Positions 35,508-47,804 of a stretch of 64,000 nt of DNA are shown piece after piece. The stretch lies in the NCBI RefSeq assembly GCF_014805685.1, contig NC_060885.1, forward strand, positions 12,317,132-12,381,131, in the 5' to 3' direction. Source of the DNA: Silurus meridionalis. Its lineage: Eukaryota; Chordata; Actinopteri; Siluriformes; Siluridae. Position numbers and translations under genes: made by a program. The notes under the pieces were generated by a model. The model saw only the letters and a list, made by a program, of their open reading frames with translations. It did not search any database and had not been told where the DNA came from. The number at the start of each line of letters is the position of its first letter. Position 1 is the stretch's first letter.

Positions 35508-37172
35508 ACCCTGGTTCCCAGAGGGAATGAGATGCTGCATTAACAACACTTTGGGAACACCTCTGCGTGACCACACTATGAATCATGTGTGTTATCTGTC
35601 CAATGGAAAGGACAGCAGGGTGACATCATGACTATGACTATGGGAAGCTATAAATGCACATGCAGTAGAGATAGCTTCAAAGAGGAAAGAAAGCACTCGC
35701 AGGGATGCAGGGAATGTGGCACCGAGATACAGCGTCTAATTCCCTTGGGGAAAAAGGTTTACATACCTAACCTAGATACATTCCCCTTGACTTCACTCCC
35801 CTCTCTCTGGAGTTGCAAACAGGTCTACGTGTGCTCTGTAAAACCTCCTCCGACAAAAGGGCGTCTGCTACCGGGTTTAAGTGCCCTGAGATGTACAGTA
35901 TACTTCCCTTAGTGAGAGCAGCTTCCCTTGTGCCCACAGGAGGATCAGTTGTGCCAGCTTGTAAAGAAGGCGAGAGAGCAGACTGATGGTTGATGTAAGA
36001 AGCTGATGGTTGATGCTGGAAGCACGGCCAGCATCTTCAGGAAGTTGATGTGCCACAAAAGATGGGGCCCATTCCAGAAACCTAGGGCAGAGTGGCCACT
36101 CATGACCACCCCCCCAGCACATGAGGGAGTCATCTGTCATTAACGTTAAATGATGAAAAGGAGCTCTCAACATGGGACCTTTGACAGAAATCAAGTTTGG
36201 CAGGAGTTTTCAGGCTGCCAAATAGTCTGCTAAGGGGATCAGTTTCTCGAGACTGACCTCTGACGTGCCTAGAGCAGCTGGAGCAGTGTCCTGAAGCAGT
36301 TCTAGAGGCCCCATGGGAGGTAGTGAGCCCCCCAAATCTGCTACGTTCCCGGGCGGAAGCTGAGGTAGGCACTTGCTGGGGACCACTGTGCCCTGAAACA
36401 ACAATCATGGCAGGGTTAATGAGATGATCTCCTAAGAGCACTGAGGAGAGGTAGGCACCGTGTACTGAGGTTTGTCCAATACGATGGCTCTCTCATCCCT
36501 CACCTTGGAGGAAGAGAGGTGGAGTGCCGCGCCCTCTCTGCGAAGGGGAAGAAACCGCCAAAGAGTGGGTTTCTGAACCCTGAGAGAAGGTACTGTATAT
36601 GGCAGCTGGGGAAGGAGAACGGGACATGCCCATTCCCATTGCCAGATCCATTCGCAAACCCCACAACCTCAATCGGTGCTTCGCCTCAGCGGAAGCGGGC
36701 CAGAACCCTGAGGAATGCTCGCAAGAGCCCGCTTCTCGAAGAGCGTTCTTCAGGAGTGGAGCATATGCATAGCCATGCACACACAATGCGGGCAGTCAGC
36801 TCCCTCAAGAGTCGACCAAGCCTGCTCTGCTCAAAACAAGCGACCCACAAAACTGTGCCTACACCTCATGATAAAGCGGGGGCTAGGAGAGACACACAAC
36901 CTGAAAGGTTGCGTTTTTCCTTTTTCTTTTTTTACCTTCTTACCAGCACTTACCTGTCCGAAGGAAAAACACAGAGACACACAGAGCACTTCCTGAACAA
37001 CAGAAGCTAGCGCCGTCTCCACTGCATATGCGTTCATAGCTTCCTGGTCGTGAAGTCACCCCTCTGGTGACGTCAAGCCCTTCCATTGGACAGATATCAC
37101 AGTGTGGTCATGCAGAGGCATTCCCGAAGCGTTGTTGACACAGCTCCAGTTCCTGAAGAAGAATCTTACTTT
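35508..37172. mobile_element. Long-TIR DNA transposon, copy 1
   Basis: The first and last 150 bp or so are inverted repeats of each other. Left blocks 'gggaatgagatgctgc', 'cctctgcgtgaccacacta' and 'ctgtccaatggaaaggac' correspond to the reverse complement of right blocks near 37085-37140. The interior is GC-richer than the surroundings and has no domain that I recognise. It includes an internal palindrome around 35735-35790 that resembles the termini again. A second, shorter member lies at 58468-59620. Superfamily not assigned; the exact ends and target duplication are unresolved. Confidence 0.85.
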
Positions 37173-37841
37173 GGAAATATTCACCTATATAGTTTTTCAG
37201 GATGTGGTCTTCAATGGGGCCTTCAATTTTTGTCTTCTTTGTACAGTTCGAAAAGCAAGTGACAAATTACAGTTCAAGCTTGTATATCAGTTGTTCCCCT
37301 CAGTTTCATGTTTGACACAAATGGCAATACTATCACATTATTGTATAATTGATTTATTTCCTGAAAGATACAGTCATGATTGTATTGTGCTATATGCGGA
37401 TATAAAATGTGAGGCTTTATAACAGCTGTGGCTCTTTATATCAGCCAACAATTGTACACTTTACTTTATTATTCTTTTTAAAAAGTTGTTTGAATGTTGT
37501 CTTAGGTTAATTATTCCTGTTGAAATGCAGAAATCTGGTGCTTTATTTGGATCTACTATATATACATCTGTATATACATTCTGCTGGTTCATGGGACATT
37601 ATCTCCTATTGTGACAAGAGTGACATTGCATACACTTATGAATACTTCACCTTAGGGAAGTGTCCACGCACGACACCCTGGTGTGCTCGCAGATATGCAC
37701 TTGTAGGAGGATAATCAGCCCTAAGCTGGTATCCACTTAGTCATGTCTCTACAGACCCCTGTGGTTCCCAGCACAGCAGGCCTTCGCTCTCTTATCCTCA
37801 CCATTATCAGGCTCATACACTCATTACCCACCATAGGGGGG

Positions 37842-37844
<3 letters not shown>

Positions 37845-37903
<59 letters not shown>
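37845..37903. repeat. (GT)n microsatellite
   Basis: About 28 GT units. A second GT run follows at 37966-38003 after a 60-bp spacer. Confidence 0.95.
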
Positions 37904-37905
<2 letters not shown>

Positions 37906-37963
37906 TGTGTTAGACAGACTGTATTTGAAGGTGACTGTTTATGCAAGAACAAGGCAATCTATG

Positions 37964-37965
<2 letters not shown>

Positions 37966-38003
<38 letters not shown>
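37966..38003. repeat. (GT)n microsatellite
   Basis: About 19 GT units, the companion of the run at 37845-37903. Confidence 0.95.
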
Positions 38004-38004
<1 letters not shown>

Positions 38005-38316
38005 TAAGGCATGTCTTATTTGTGTGTATGGTTTGTGTCCATTTTTTCTTTGTTACTGTAGCTTTTGGGTGCATTTGATATTGTTATTAGAGACTAATGT
38101 AACAATTAAATACATGCTCCCAGTTAAATCCTTGTTTCGATGCATAGCTTCTAGCTTCGTTATCTTCTTAAATAATCAGCTGATAACTGTCACCCTTTCT
38201 TCCCCTGCATGATAGCTACATATTTAAACCACTATATACTGGGTGTAAGACACCACCAGTTTAACTATTATTAGAGACACTATATACATTTAGGCTGTTA
38301 AGACACACTGAATATA

Positions 38317-39179
38317 CACTGCCTGTCCAAAAAAGTCACACAATAATATTTCGTTGGACCTCCTTAGCTTTGATTATGGCATGCATTCGCAATGGCATCA
38401 ATTCAATAAGCTTCTGCAATGTCTCAACATTTTTCACGTCCAGAGTTGCAGGAATTTTTCACCAAAATCTTGTATTGATGATTCCTTGTACTGTACGCTA
38501 GGCACTAGGCATGATGGGTGCAACAGTTTATCCGCCTCCCTTCTTACCCTGATGTACCCATCACTCTGGAACAGGGTAAATCTGGGCTAATCAGACCACA
38601 TGACCTTCTTCCATTGCTTCAGAGTCCAATCATTATGCTCCCTAGCAAATTGAAGCCTTTTTTCTGACTAGCCTCACTGACAAGTGGTTTTCTTAAGGCT
38701 ACACAGCTGTTTAGTCTCAATCCCTTGAGTTTCCTTACATTGTGCATGTGTAGATGCTCTTATTTTCACTATTAAACATAGCTGTAAGTTCTACTGGTCT
38801 TTTTAAGATTTGATTTCACTAAATGTTCAAGTGATCACCGATCACGATCATTCAATATTTATTTCCGACCACATTTCTTCCTCCAATTTTTTAATAATGC
38901 GTTGGACAGATCTAAACCCAATTTAATGGTTTCAGCAATCTCCTTAGATGTTTTCTTTGCTTGATGCATGGCAATAATTTGACCCTTCTGAAACAGTTTT
39001 CACATATTTTCCATGACCACAGGATGTGTCTTCTGACATGGTTGTTTATGAAATGAGAAGCTACTCGCTGTATCAGTTAGGGGTAAATAACTTGTTGCCA
39101 GGTGTAACATAATCATCCATGCAGGCTCTTACCTATTTGCTTAGTTAAATACAGTTTTTTTTTTTTTGGATGGGCAGTG
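38317..39179 (-). mobile_element. Tc1-like transposon, internally deleted, transposase remnant on minus strand
   Basis: The TIRs are CACTGCCTGTCCAAAAAA on the left and, on the right, the reverse complement of CACTGCCCATCCAAAAAA. A TA dinucleotide flanks both ends (38315-38316 and 39180-39181), the mark of Tc1/mariner insertion. The interior reads as reverse-complement transposase fragments with many stops, for example 'gggctaatcagaccacatga' (the conserved W-DES region of such transposases on the minus strand). At 863 bp it is shorter than a full element and cannot be active. Confidence 0.88.
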
Positions 39180-40670
39180 TATATCCATTTTCATTAATGA
39201 AAATGAATAAGGAAGCAAAGTCAATGTCTAAATATTGCTGAATAATAAATATCTGTTTTGATATTAAAATGACACAATCAAATCAAAAAATGTGAAATGT
39301 TTGTTTGTAAAAAGAGAATTAGGCTTAGGGAAAACATTAGCTATGTTCACCAGGAAATATCACAGACAGGCACTAAATAAATAAAATAAATATGTTTTTG
39401 AGACCAGTTCTGAATTATAAATACAAATAGTAGCATTTATTGATTTTATATATTTTTTACACCACTAATATACTATATATCTAAGTTAAAAAAGAGATTC
39501 ATTTACAAAAATATTTTTAAGGTACATATGTACATGTAGCTATTTTCACAATTGAATATTTAAAATGGCTCAGTTTGAAGCTCCTTCTCCTCGCTCTGTA
39601 CCTCAATGTCAACTTGTGTCTCATTTACATTTTAGGGTTACTAGTAAGCATTCCCTTCAGTCACTTATAAGTCTGCTTACTCAAATCTTCAAGCACTGAG
39701 AAAAGACATTTCTGACACTGTGAGTTGCCAGAAATAATTTAACACCTTGGCAGTTCTAAATGTGTTTGGCTCTCCAAAACTGCAGTCTGACATCCTTGAT
39801 CTATCATATAGCATTATAGGACAACCTGAACTGAAGTTTGAGCTGAAAGTGTAGGAAAAGCATAATCCCTAAGCCCTCCTGCCACTCACACCGTCCGATC
39901 TTACAAATACACTGCTTATGTCATTTCAATTCACAGCCTTTCTGTCAGCTGCTGTCAGCAACTTCTTCCTATCAGTACATAGCAAGCGTCTTTTAAATAA
40001 TCCCAGCACATTGCTGTCTTGCTGGATATCTAATTAGGCTAGCATGTTTTATTTCTGAGTACAAAGTGAATAATGCTGCCAGCAACGTTGTCATCACCTT
40101 ACCATCACTTCCTTGTCACCATCTTTATGTCTTTTTGTAATCATTTCCATTGCTTGTCATGTTGATTACATTAAGTGAAGAGTGAAGTGTCTAGATATTT
40201 TAATGTGTTCTTCAAGTAGGAACGCATGGATATTACACAAATGTTGATTATCTTTAAGATTTTTTTCCAATACCAGCATATACCCCACAGTGACATTAAT
40301 GCAAAATTCAACTAAACCCAAAACCTAACACAGATTTAAACAAGTTGGTAAGAAAAGAAAAGTGTGCATCTGACAATGCATGTGTGTGCTTTAGTGTGTG
40401 CTTGTGTGCTTACTGTATGATTTTTCACTGCCTTTAGGGAGAATCTTATAAACAAGTGGAAAATGACAGGTTCCCCTCCAGTACTCACTGTGCGGTCATC
40501 CAGAAGATGCCCAGGAAGAGCAGATTGAGATAGAGTGAGAGGGAGAAAGGGAAGAAGGGAGTTAAAAAGGGTAGACAGGAAGATGAAATGAGTGTGACCT
40601 GGTCTGTTCTTTGATCTCTGTCTGCCTGTAACCACAGATCAGAGCTTAAATACACACATGCAACTGACAC

Positions 40671-40674
<4 letters not shown>

Positions 40675-40708
<34 letters not shown>
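40675..40708. repeat. (CT)n microsatellite
   Basis: About 17 CT units in intron 3. Confidence 0.92.
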
Positions 40709-40710
<2 letters not shown>

Positions 40711-41389
40711 TTTCTCATTTGTCCTTTATACTGTTTACCATCTTACTCACTCACTCACTTACTCACATCTTACTCCATCTTACTTAACATTTGCTGCTTA
40801 ATTCTGTGTTCAATAAACCACTTTACAGGAGCTCATTTTCAAGATGGAAAAATTCCAGCAAAAGCCTGAGATAAAGACTTGCCCATCCCATTGCATGAAA
40901 ATATTGATGAGGTGATTATGTGTGGTACAGCACAGCCTGAAGCTATTACCACCTGATGTTGATTATTTTCCAATACCAACACATTCTGACGTATTACATT
41001 TTCTGTATAATAGCAATTTGCCACTAGTATCAAAATTAATACTCATCCTTTAATATAGGATATCATTAGAGATTACACAAAATAGTGTGAACAAACACAC
41101 ACAAAGTTAAACTGATTCCAGCTGCAAAGAAGGCTATGGTAACTGTAATAACGTCTCTTTAAAAACAGGGTGTGCAAAAAACGCATATCAGGAAGCACAG
41201 CATAGGCTATAACAGAAGAATATCACATCTGGTTTTATTCATGTCAGTCAGGAAAAATATTATGAGGCTATAGTAGGTACAGGTTTTATCAAAACTGTAA
41301 TGTAGATGACAGTATATGGCATTTTGTTGCTAAGTACATGTATTGTGTTGTGCAAAAATAATAAACCTGCCTACCTACCTACATGCATA

Positions 41390-41530
41390 CACACACAATA
41401 TGGACATATTTTTGTTGACACCTGACCATAAGATTTGTGTGTGCATTTTGAACATCCCATTTCACATTTAGTCCTCATTTGCTGTACTATAAACTCCACT
41501 ATTCTGGCAATATTTTGAAATGTGGCTTTG
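41390..41530 (+). mobile_element. Truncated relative of the 29157-29688 Tc1-type element
   Basis: 'aatatggacata', 'gacacctgaccataagattt', 'ttttgaacatcccatttcac' and 'atttagtcctcatttgctgt' repeat the left third of the element at 29157 in the same orientation. The right end is absent. Confidence 0.8.
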
Positions 41531-41767
41531 GAAATGTAGCAGTTAATGTATTCAAGAAGTTCATGTACATAGGTTATTACTATGCAAATGACAATGAAGT
41601 GGGATTAGAGTATTTCAACATGCTTTTTATTAAAATTGTCAATTTTTTAATTATATTTGTCAGTTACATGACCATGCACAGTATGACATGCAGTAATATG
41701 CTTTATAGAAAACATCTTCTAATTAACCATCATTGAGATTATTAAAACTATTCATGTCATGCTATAG

Positions 41768-41938
41768 GATGCTCTGGAAGTACTGGCAGAGAACTATGAG
41801 TTCATTGAGAGTATAGGTCCGTGTCTGGGCTTCCGGAGAGCTGCATCTGTACTGAAGAGTCTCCCTGTGCCTCTGCGCAACATCAGTGACATTGAGAGAC
41901 TTCCCTGCCTAGGACCAGAGACCAAGGCAGTTATACAG
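41768..41938 (+). CDS. dntt: TdT exon 4: 8-kDa domain
   Basis: The acceptor is 'gctatag' ending at 41767 and the donor is GTAGGG at 41939. The exon has 57 codons (residues 164-220), phase 0 at both ends. Landmarks are DALEVLAENYEF, then RRAASVLKSLP (a strongly conserved family X helix), and LPCLGPETKAVIQ near residues 208-220. The last forms the helix-hairpin-helix of the 8-kDa domain that grips the downstream DNA 5' end. LAEN-EF and LPCLG match TdT rather than POLM. Confidence 0.93.
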
Positions 41939-42558
41939 GTAGGGGACTGTAAAGGTCTCTGCAGTTTTTCAAGTCACTCACATGTTTGTAGCCCATCTAT
42001 GTGAACAATAACACCTTCGATTAAATATTCTCAAACATTTTTTATTTGTGGAATCTTTTCAGTAAAAAAAAAATCTATGAACACTTATATTATCACAGAA
42101 TAATTATGTGAATATAATAACTACTCACATCCTGTTTTTCACATATCCGTGATTTTCAACTATTCTTGTTATATTGTTTAAAATATCTATATTAATTTAT
42201 TAATATTACTAATACATTAATTTGATTTGATTTGTAGTAATAATTGGATGAATGAAAAGTTATAAAGTGTATATAACCTTAACATTACAGAAAGGTATCA
42301 TTCAACACATTTAATTCAGCTTACCAAACCTCTTGGTTAATTAGTTTAATACTTTAATAACAAATAATAACTATGATTACAGCAGTTGATAGCACTTGAG
42401 ACAGACTCTGATTTACACAATTATCTTGTCATTAAAATAATAATAAATCCCAGACCCTTACTTGAACATCACAGTCCCCTGGGGATCTCTGTGCCCCACC
42501 TTGCAAACTACTTGTTGGGGGATTTGTAATGATTCTGCATTGTTCTTCTTCTGATATT

Positions 42559-42618
42559 TTGCCTCCTCCTCCTCCTCCTCCTCCTTCTTTTTCTTCTTCT
42601 TCTTCTTCATCATCATCA
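42559..42618. repeat. Compound trinucleotide repeat (CCT/CTT/CAT)
   Basis: A pyrimidine-rich run of CTC, then TTC, then ATC triplets, ending at the left edge of a SINE. Confidence 0.85.
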
Positions 42619-42802
42619 GGAAGGTGGTAGTTTAGTGGTTAAGGCATTTGTATCTGAAGGTCCATGAGTTCAAATACCAGTCACACCAAGCTGCTACTTC
42701 TGGCCCCTGAGCCAGGCCCTTAACCCCATAGCTACTCAGTTGTCTAAATTATATAAATGTAAGGCGCTCTGGATAAGGGCATCTGCCAAATGCCATAAAA
42801 TG
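42619..42802 (+). mobile_element. tRNA-derived SINE with L2-type 3' tail (SINE-A, plus copy)
   Basis: The head has pol III promoter boxes: an A-box-like 'tagtttagtggttaaggc' and a B-box-like 'gagttcaaatacc'. The 3' end is 'gcgctctggataagggcatc' followed by 'tgccaaatgccataaaatg', the L2 tail that also ends the L2 fragment at 25855-25910. Such a shared tail lets the SINE use L2 reverse transcriptase. A second copy lies inverted at 44058-44239. Confidence 0.85.
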
Positions 42803-42839
42803 TTGTCATAATTTAAACATTTTAATGCTGTGACCAAAA

Positions 42840-43102
42840 GGTCCCTGGTGGTCTAGTGGTTGGGATTCGGCGCGTTTACTGCTGCGGCCCGGGTTCGATC
42901 CCCGGTCAGGGAACCAACCTCAGCCATTAGGGTTGCACAAGCCAGTGCACGCTTAGTGCCGGTCCCAAGCCTGGATAAATGGGGAGGGTTGCGTTAGGAA
43001 GGGCATCCAGCGTAAAAACATGTGCCAAATCGAACATGCGGATCATGAATACGGATGATCCGCTGTGGCGACCCCTAATGGGAGAAGCCGAAAGAAAAGT
43101 AG
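42840..43102 (+). mobile_element. tRNA-Glu-headed SINE with RTE-like tail (SINE-B), 17-bp target duplication
   Basis: The first 73 bases (about 42841-42913) are a tRNA-Glu-like sequence with intact A-box (TGGTCTAGTGG) and B-box (GGTTCGATCC), closing on GTCAGGGAA. The middle is a non-tRNA body. The last 49 bases (43051-43099) nearly match the 3' end of the RTE-like LINE (25935-25983). A perfect 17-bp duplication, TAATGCTGTGACCAAAA, flanks it (42823-42839 and 43103-43119), so insertion used LINE-type target-primed reverse transcription and is relatively recent. The anticodon loop reads CGTTTAC, so U33 is lost and the glutamate anticodon is changed: this is not a working tRNA gene. Confidence 0.93.
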
Positions 43103-44057
43103 TAATGCTGTGACCAAAATACTGATCGTGTGATAGAGGTAGAAATGACTTCTTAAATATTCCTTCCTGTATGCATTTTATGCATCCAAGACAAGTACAG
43201 TTTTTTTCTTATTTGATTAACTCTACATTTCAATATAACATACTCATATCTTGGCTAGAAAAACTGTTTTTATTAGTAATTCACAAATATAATATAAACA
43301 ATATTGGATCGATATAAATTTCAAGAAACTAACAAACATGTCATAGTCATATCTTGAGCACTCTTTCCATTCCTGACTATCTTGATGTCTTATTGATTCT
43401 CTCCTACTCAAGCTTAGGGCTTCCAGCTGTAGCAAAAAAAAATCAATAAAAAATCAATTCACTGATCGGATCTGGGGTCAGCAGAATAGCCTTTTCTCAT
43501 CGCCTGACTCTGCAGAGCTGCTAAAATCTCAGATACCCATTAACACTTGCTTGGAAATTCACACAAGTTACATAGAAATGGGTAAAGCCCACTTGAGAAC
43601 AAATATAATCTAGTCTTAGACAAGGTCAGATAATGTACTGTATGTATGTTTGCATGTGTGCAGATGCTTACATACTACAGGTAGGATGGTGTCCATACAT
43701 CTGAGACTACATAGAAAATCCAGGATATTTTTGAAATAAACAGTAGATTTTTAGAAAACAAAGAATGTTCAATATCTTTATATATGTATTATTTTATTTA
43801 ATATTTAGGCTTCTGCACTATTTCTAGCTTCCTATTTAACTATAAACAAATTTGTTAATTAATTAATTAATTGATCACATTAACTGCATTGTATAAAAGG
43901 TTAGATATTCCTCATATTTAATCTCTTCTATTAGAGCTTGTGTAGAGATGTGACCAATAAGGATTTGATTTTAAATGAATCATAAGAATTTTCTTTGAAG
44001 TCCATTTAAGCTTAAGTGCAAACTCATTAAATCAAAATGTGGATGTAGCAGATACTA

Positions 44058-44239
44058 TACATTTATTGCATTTGGCAGACAACCTTATCCAGAGTAACTT
44101 ACAATTATCCCATTTATACAACTAAGAAGATAAGGGATTAGGGCACTGCTCAAGGGCCCGGCAGTGGCAGCTACTGGGATTTTATTCATGATTTTCTTAT
44201 CAGTAGTCCAACATCTTAACCACCGAACTACTACTTTCC
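44058..44239 (-). mobile_element. SINE-A, inverted copy
   Basis: The reverse complement reads 'gtagttcggtggttaag' (A-box region), 'ctggataaggttgtctgcc' and 'aaatgcaataaatgt', matching the plus copy at 42619-42802. The internal part differs and includes 'gggcccttgagcagtgcc' (as reverse complement). It lies about 1.3 kb from the plus copy, in the same intron and opposite orientation. Confidence 0.8.
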
Positions 44240-44409
44240 TTTCAAAAATCTCAAAGTTAAAAAATTAAAGTTTATATTTTATAAGTTTATATTTAAAAGT
44301 TTATTATTTGTAAAGGAAATTGCATAAAAAATACCTAAGAAAATATATTTTTTTCATATTTAGAGTCAAGAAGGTAGTTAATACATAGTTTTCCTATTTT
44401 CAATTGCAG

Positions 44410-44481
44410 GATATTTTTGAATGTGGATCATCCTCAAAAGTTGAAGAAGTATTAACAGATGAGAGATACAGAACTTTGAAG
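44410..44481 (+). CDS. dntt: TdT exon 5
   Basis: A 72-bp exon (24 codons, residues 221-244) with acceptor 'caattgcag' and donor GTTAGT. It encodes DIFECGSSSKVEEVLTDERY and then RTLK, the helix joining the 8-kDa and fingers domains, matching the mammalian TdT segment that ends DERYQSFK. Phase is 0 at both ends. Confidence 0.92.
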
Positions 44482-44915
44482 GTTAGTCTCTGAAAAGTGA
44501 AGGTAATAATTTCTTTAAGGAGAAAAAAAGAAAGACCGTACTTATAGGTGTTTTGATTCAGAAGCAGATGCTCTTGCAAAACATTTATAAAACAAAAGTT
44601 GAAGTTAAAGATTTTTTACTTCCTATTGCCTTATTAGATAAAAAAAGACAAGAATTGATTTTTTGGAACTCTATTACAAATGTCTCCTGCATGCCTCACT
44701 AATTTTAATATATAATACATTTTAATTATATTAAATTGTATGTCAGATTTCTGTGTGTGTGAGTTCATGAAACCTGACACAATCAAGTAGCAAAGCACTA
44801 AAGCTGTGCAGCCTGTGGGTAGTGGATATTAGTTAAGCAGCAGCATTCCTCTTAAGTAACAGCAGTGGCATGCATTGCTTGGACTGTATAAATAATATTT
44901 TTGTGTGTATAACAG
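44482..44915 (+). other. dntt intron 5
   Basis: A 434-bp GT-AG intron, the shortest in the window, with no repeat or other feature recognised. Confidence 0.85.
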
Positions 44916-45039
44916 ATTTTCACCAGTGTGTTTGGAGTTGGACCTAAGACAGCAGAGAAATGGTATCGCAAAGGCCTGCGTAGACTGGAGCAGATCACCT
45001 TTGACACCAGCATTCACTTAAACAGGATGCAAGTAGCAG
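44916..45039 (+). CDS. dntt: TdT exon 6: fingers helix-hairpin-helix
   Basis: Acceptor 'gtataacag'. Encodes residues 245-285 plus the first base of codon 286. IFTSVFGVGPKTAEKWYRKG (about 245-264) is the second helix-hairpin-helix, which binds the primer strand; FGVG-KTA-KWY is diagnostic of family X polymerases. RLEQI and LNRMQVAG follow. The donor is GTAGCA at 45040, a weak match beyond GTAG. The exon ends in phase 1, completed by exon 7 to Gly286. Confidence 0.93.
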
Positions 45040-47671
<2,632 letters not shown>

Positions 47672-47804
47672 GATTCCAGCATTATAAAGACATCTCAAAG
47701 CCAGTAAGCAAAGCTGAGGCTGAGGCAGTGGGTCGTATTATAAAGGAGATCGCCAGCAGTTTCAATGGTGATGTCACTATCACTCTGACTGGAGGCTTCC
47801 GCAG
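47672..47804 (+). CDS. dntt: TdT exon 7: start of the palm domain, last exon in the window
   Basis: Acceptor 'tttgttcccag', donor GTAAGT at 47805. Completes Gly286 and encodes residues 287-329 plus two bases of codon 330. It contains FQHYKDISKPVSKAEAEAVGRIIKEI and the palm entry LTGGFR, where GGFRRGK begins the nucleotide-binding motif. AEAEAV matches mammalian TdT exactly. The next exon should supply GHDVDF with two catalytic aspartates. I could not find it before 64000, so the gene is cut by the window edge, or unusual (see findings). Confidence 0.93.

Larger units (their letters stand above)
30762..41767 (+). other. dntt intron 3
   Basis: An 11-kb GT-AG intron with at least seven microsatellites, a Tc1 scrap, family X repeat, the long-TIR element copy 1 (35508-37172), a Tc1-like element (38317-39179) and a truncated Tc1 relative. 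I see no gene and nothing recognisable in 30840-32700, 33780-34730 and 39180-40670. Confidence 0.8.
41939..44409 (+). other. dntt intron 4
   Basis: A 2.5-kb GT-AG intron containing a trinucleotide-rich tract (42559-42618) and three SINEs: L2-tailed copies at 42619-42802 (+) and 44058-44239 (-), and an RTE-tailed copy at 42840-43102 (+). Nothing else is recognisable. Confidence 0.85.

Noticed and set aside
36519..37010. 163-codon plus-strand open frame
   Set aside because: It is inside long-TIR element copy 1, has no domain recognised, and the same stretch is open on several other frames. It is treated as element interior, not a gene.
42841..42913. Candidate tRNA-Glu gene
   Set aside because: The cloverleaf and pol III boxes are present, but the anticodon loop has lost U33 and reads TTT at the anticodon position. 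The sequence continues into a LINE-like tail with a target duplication, so it is a SINE head.
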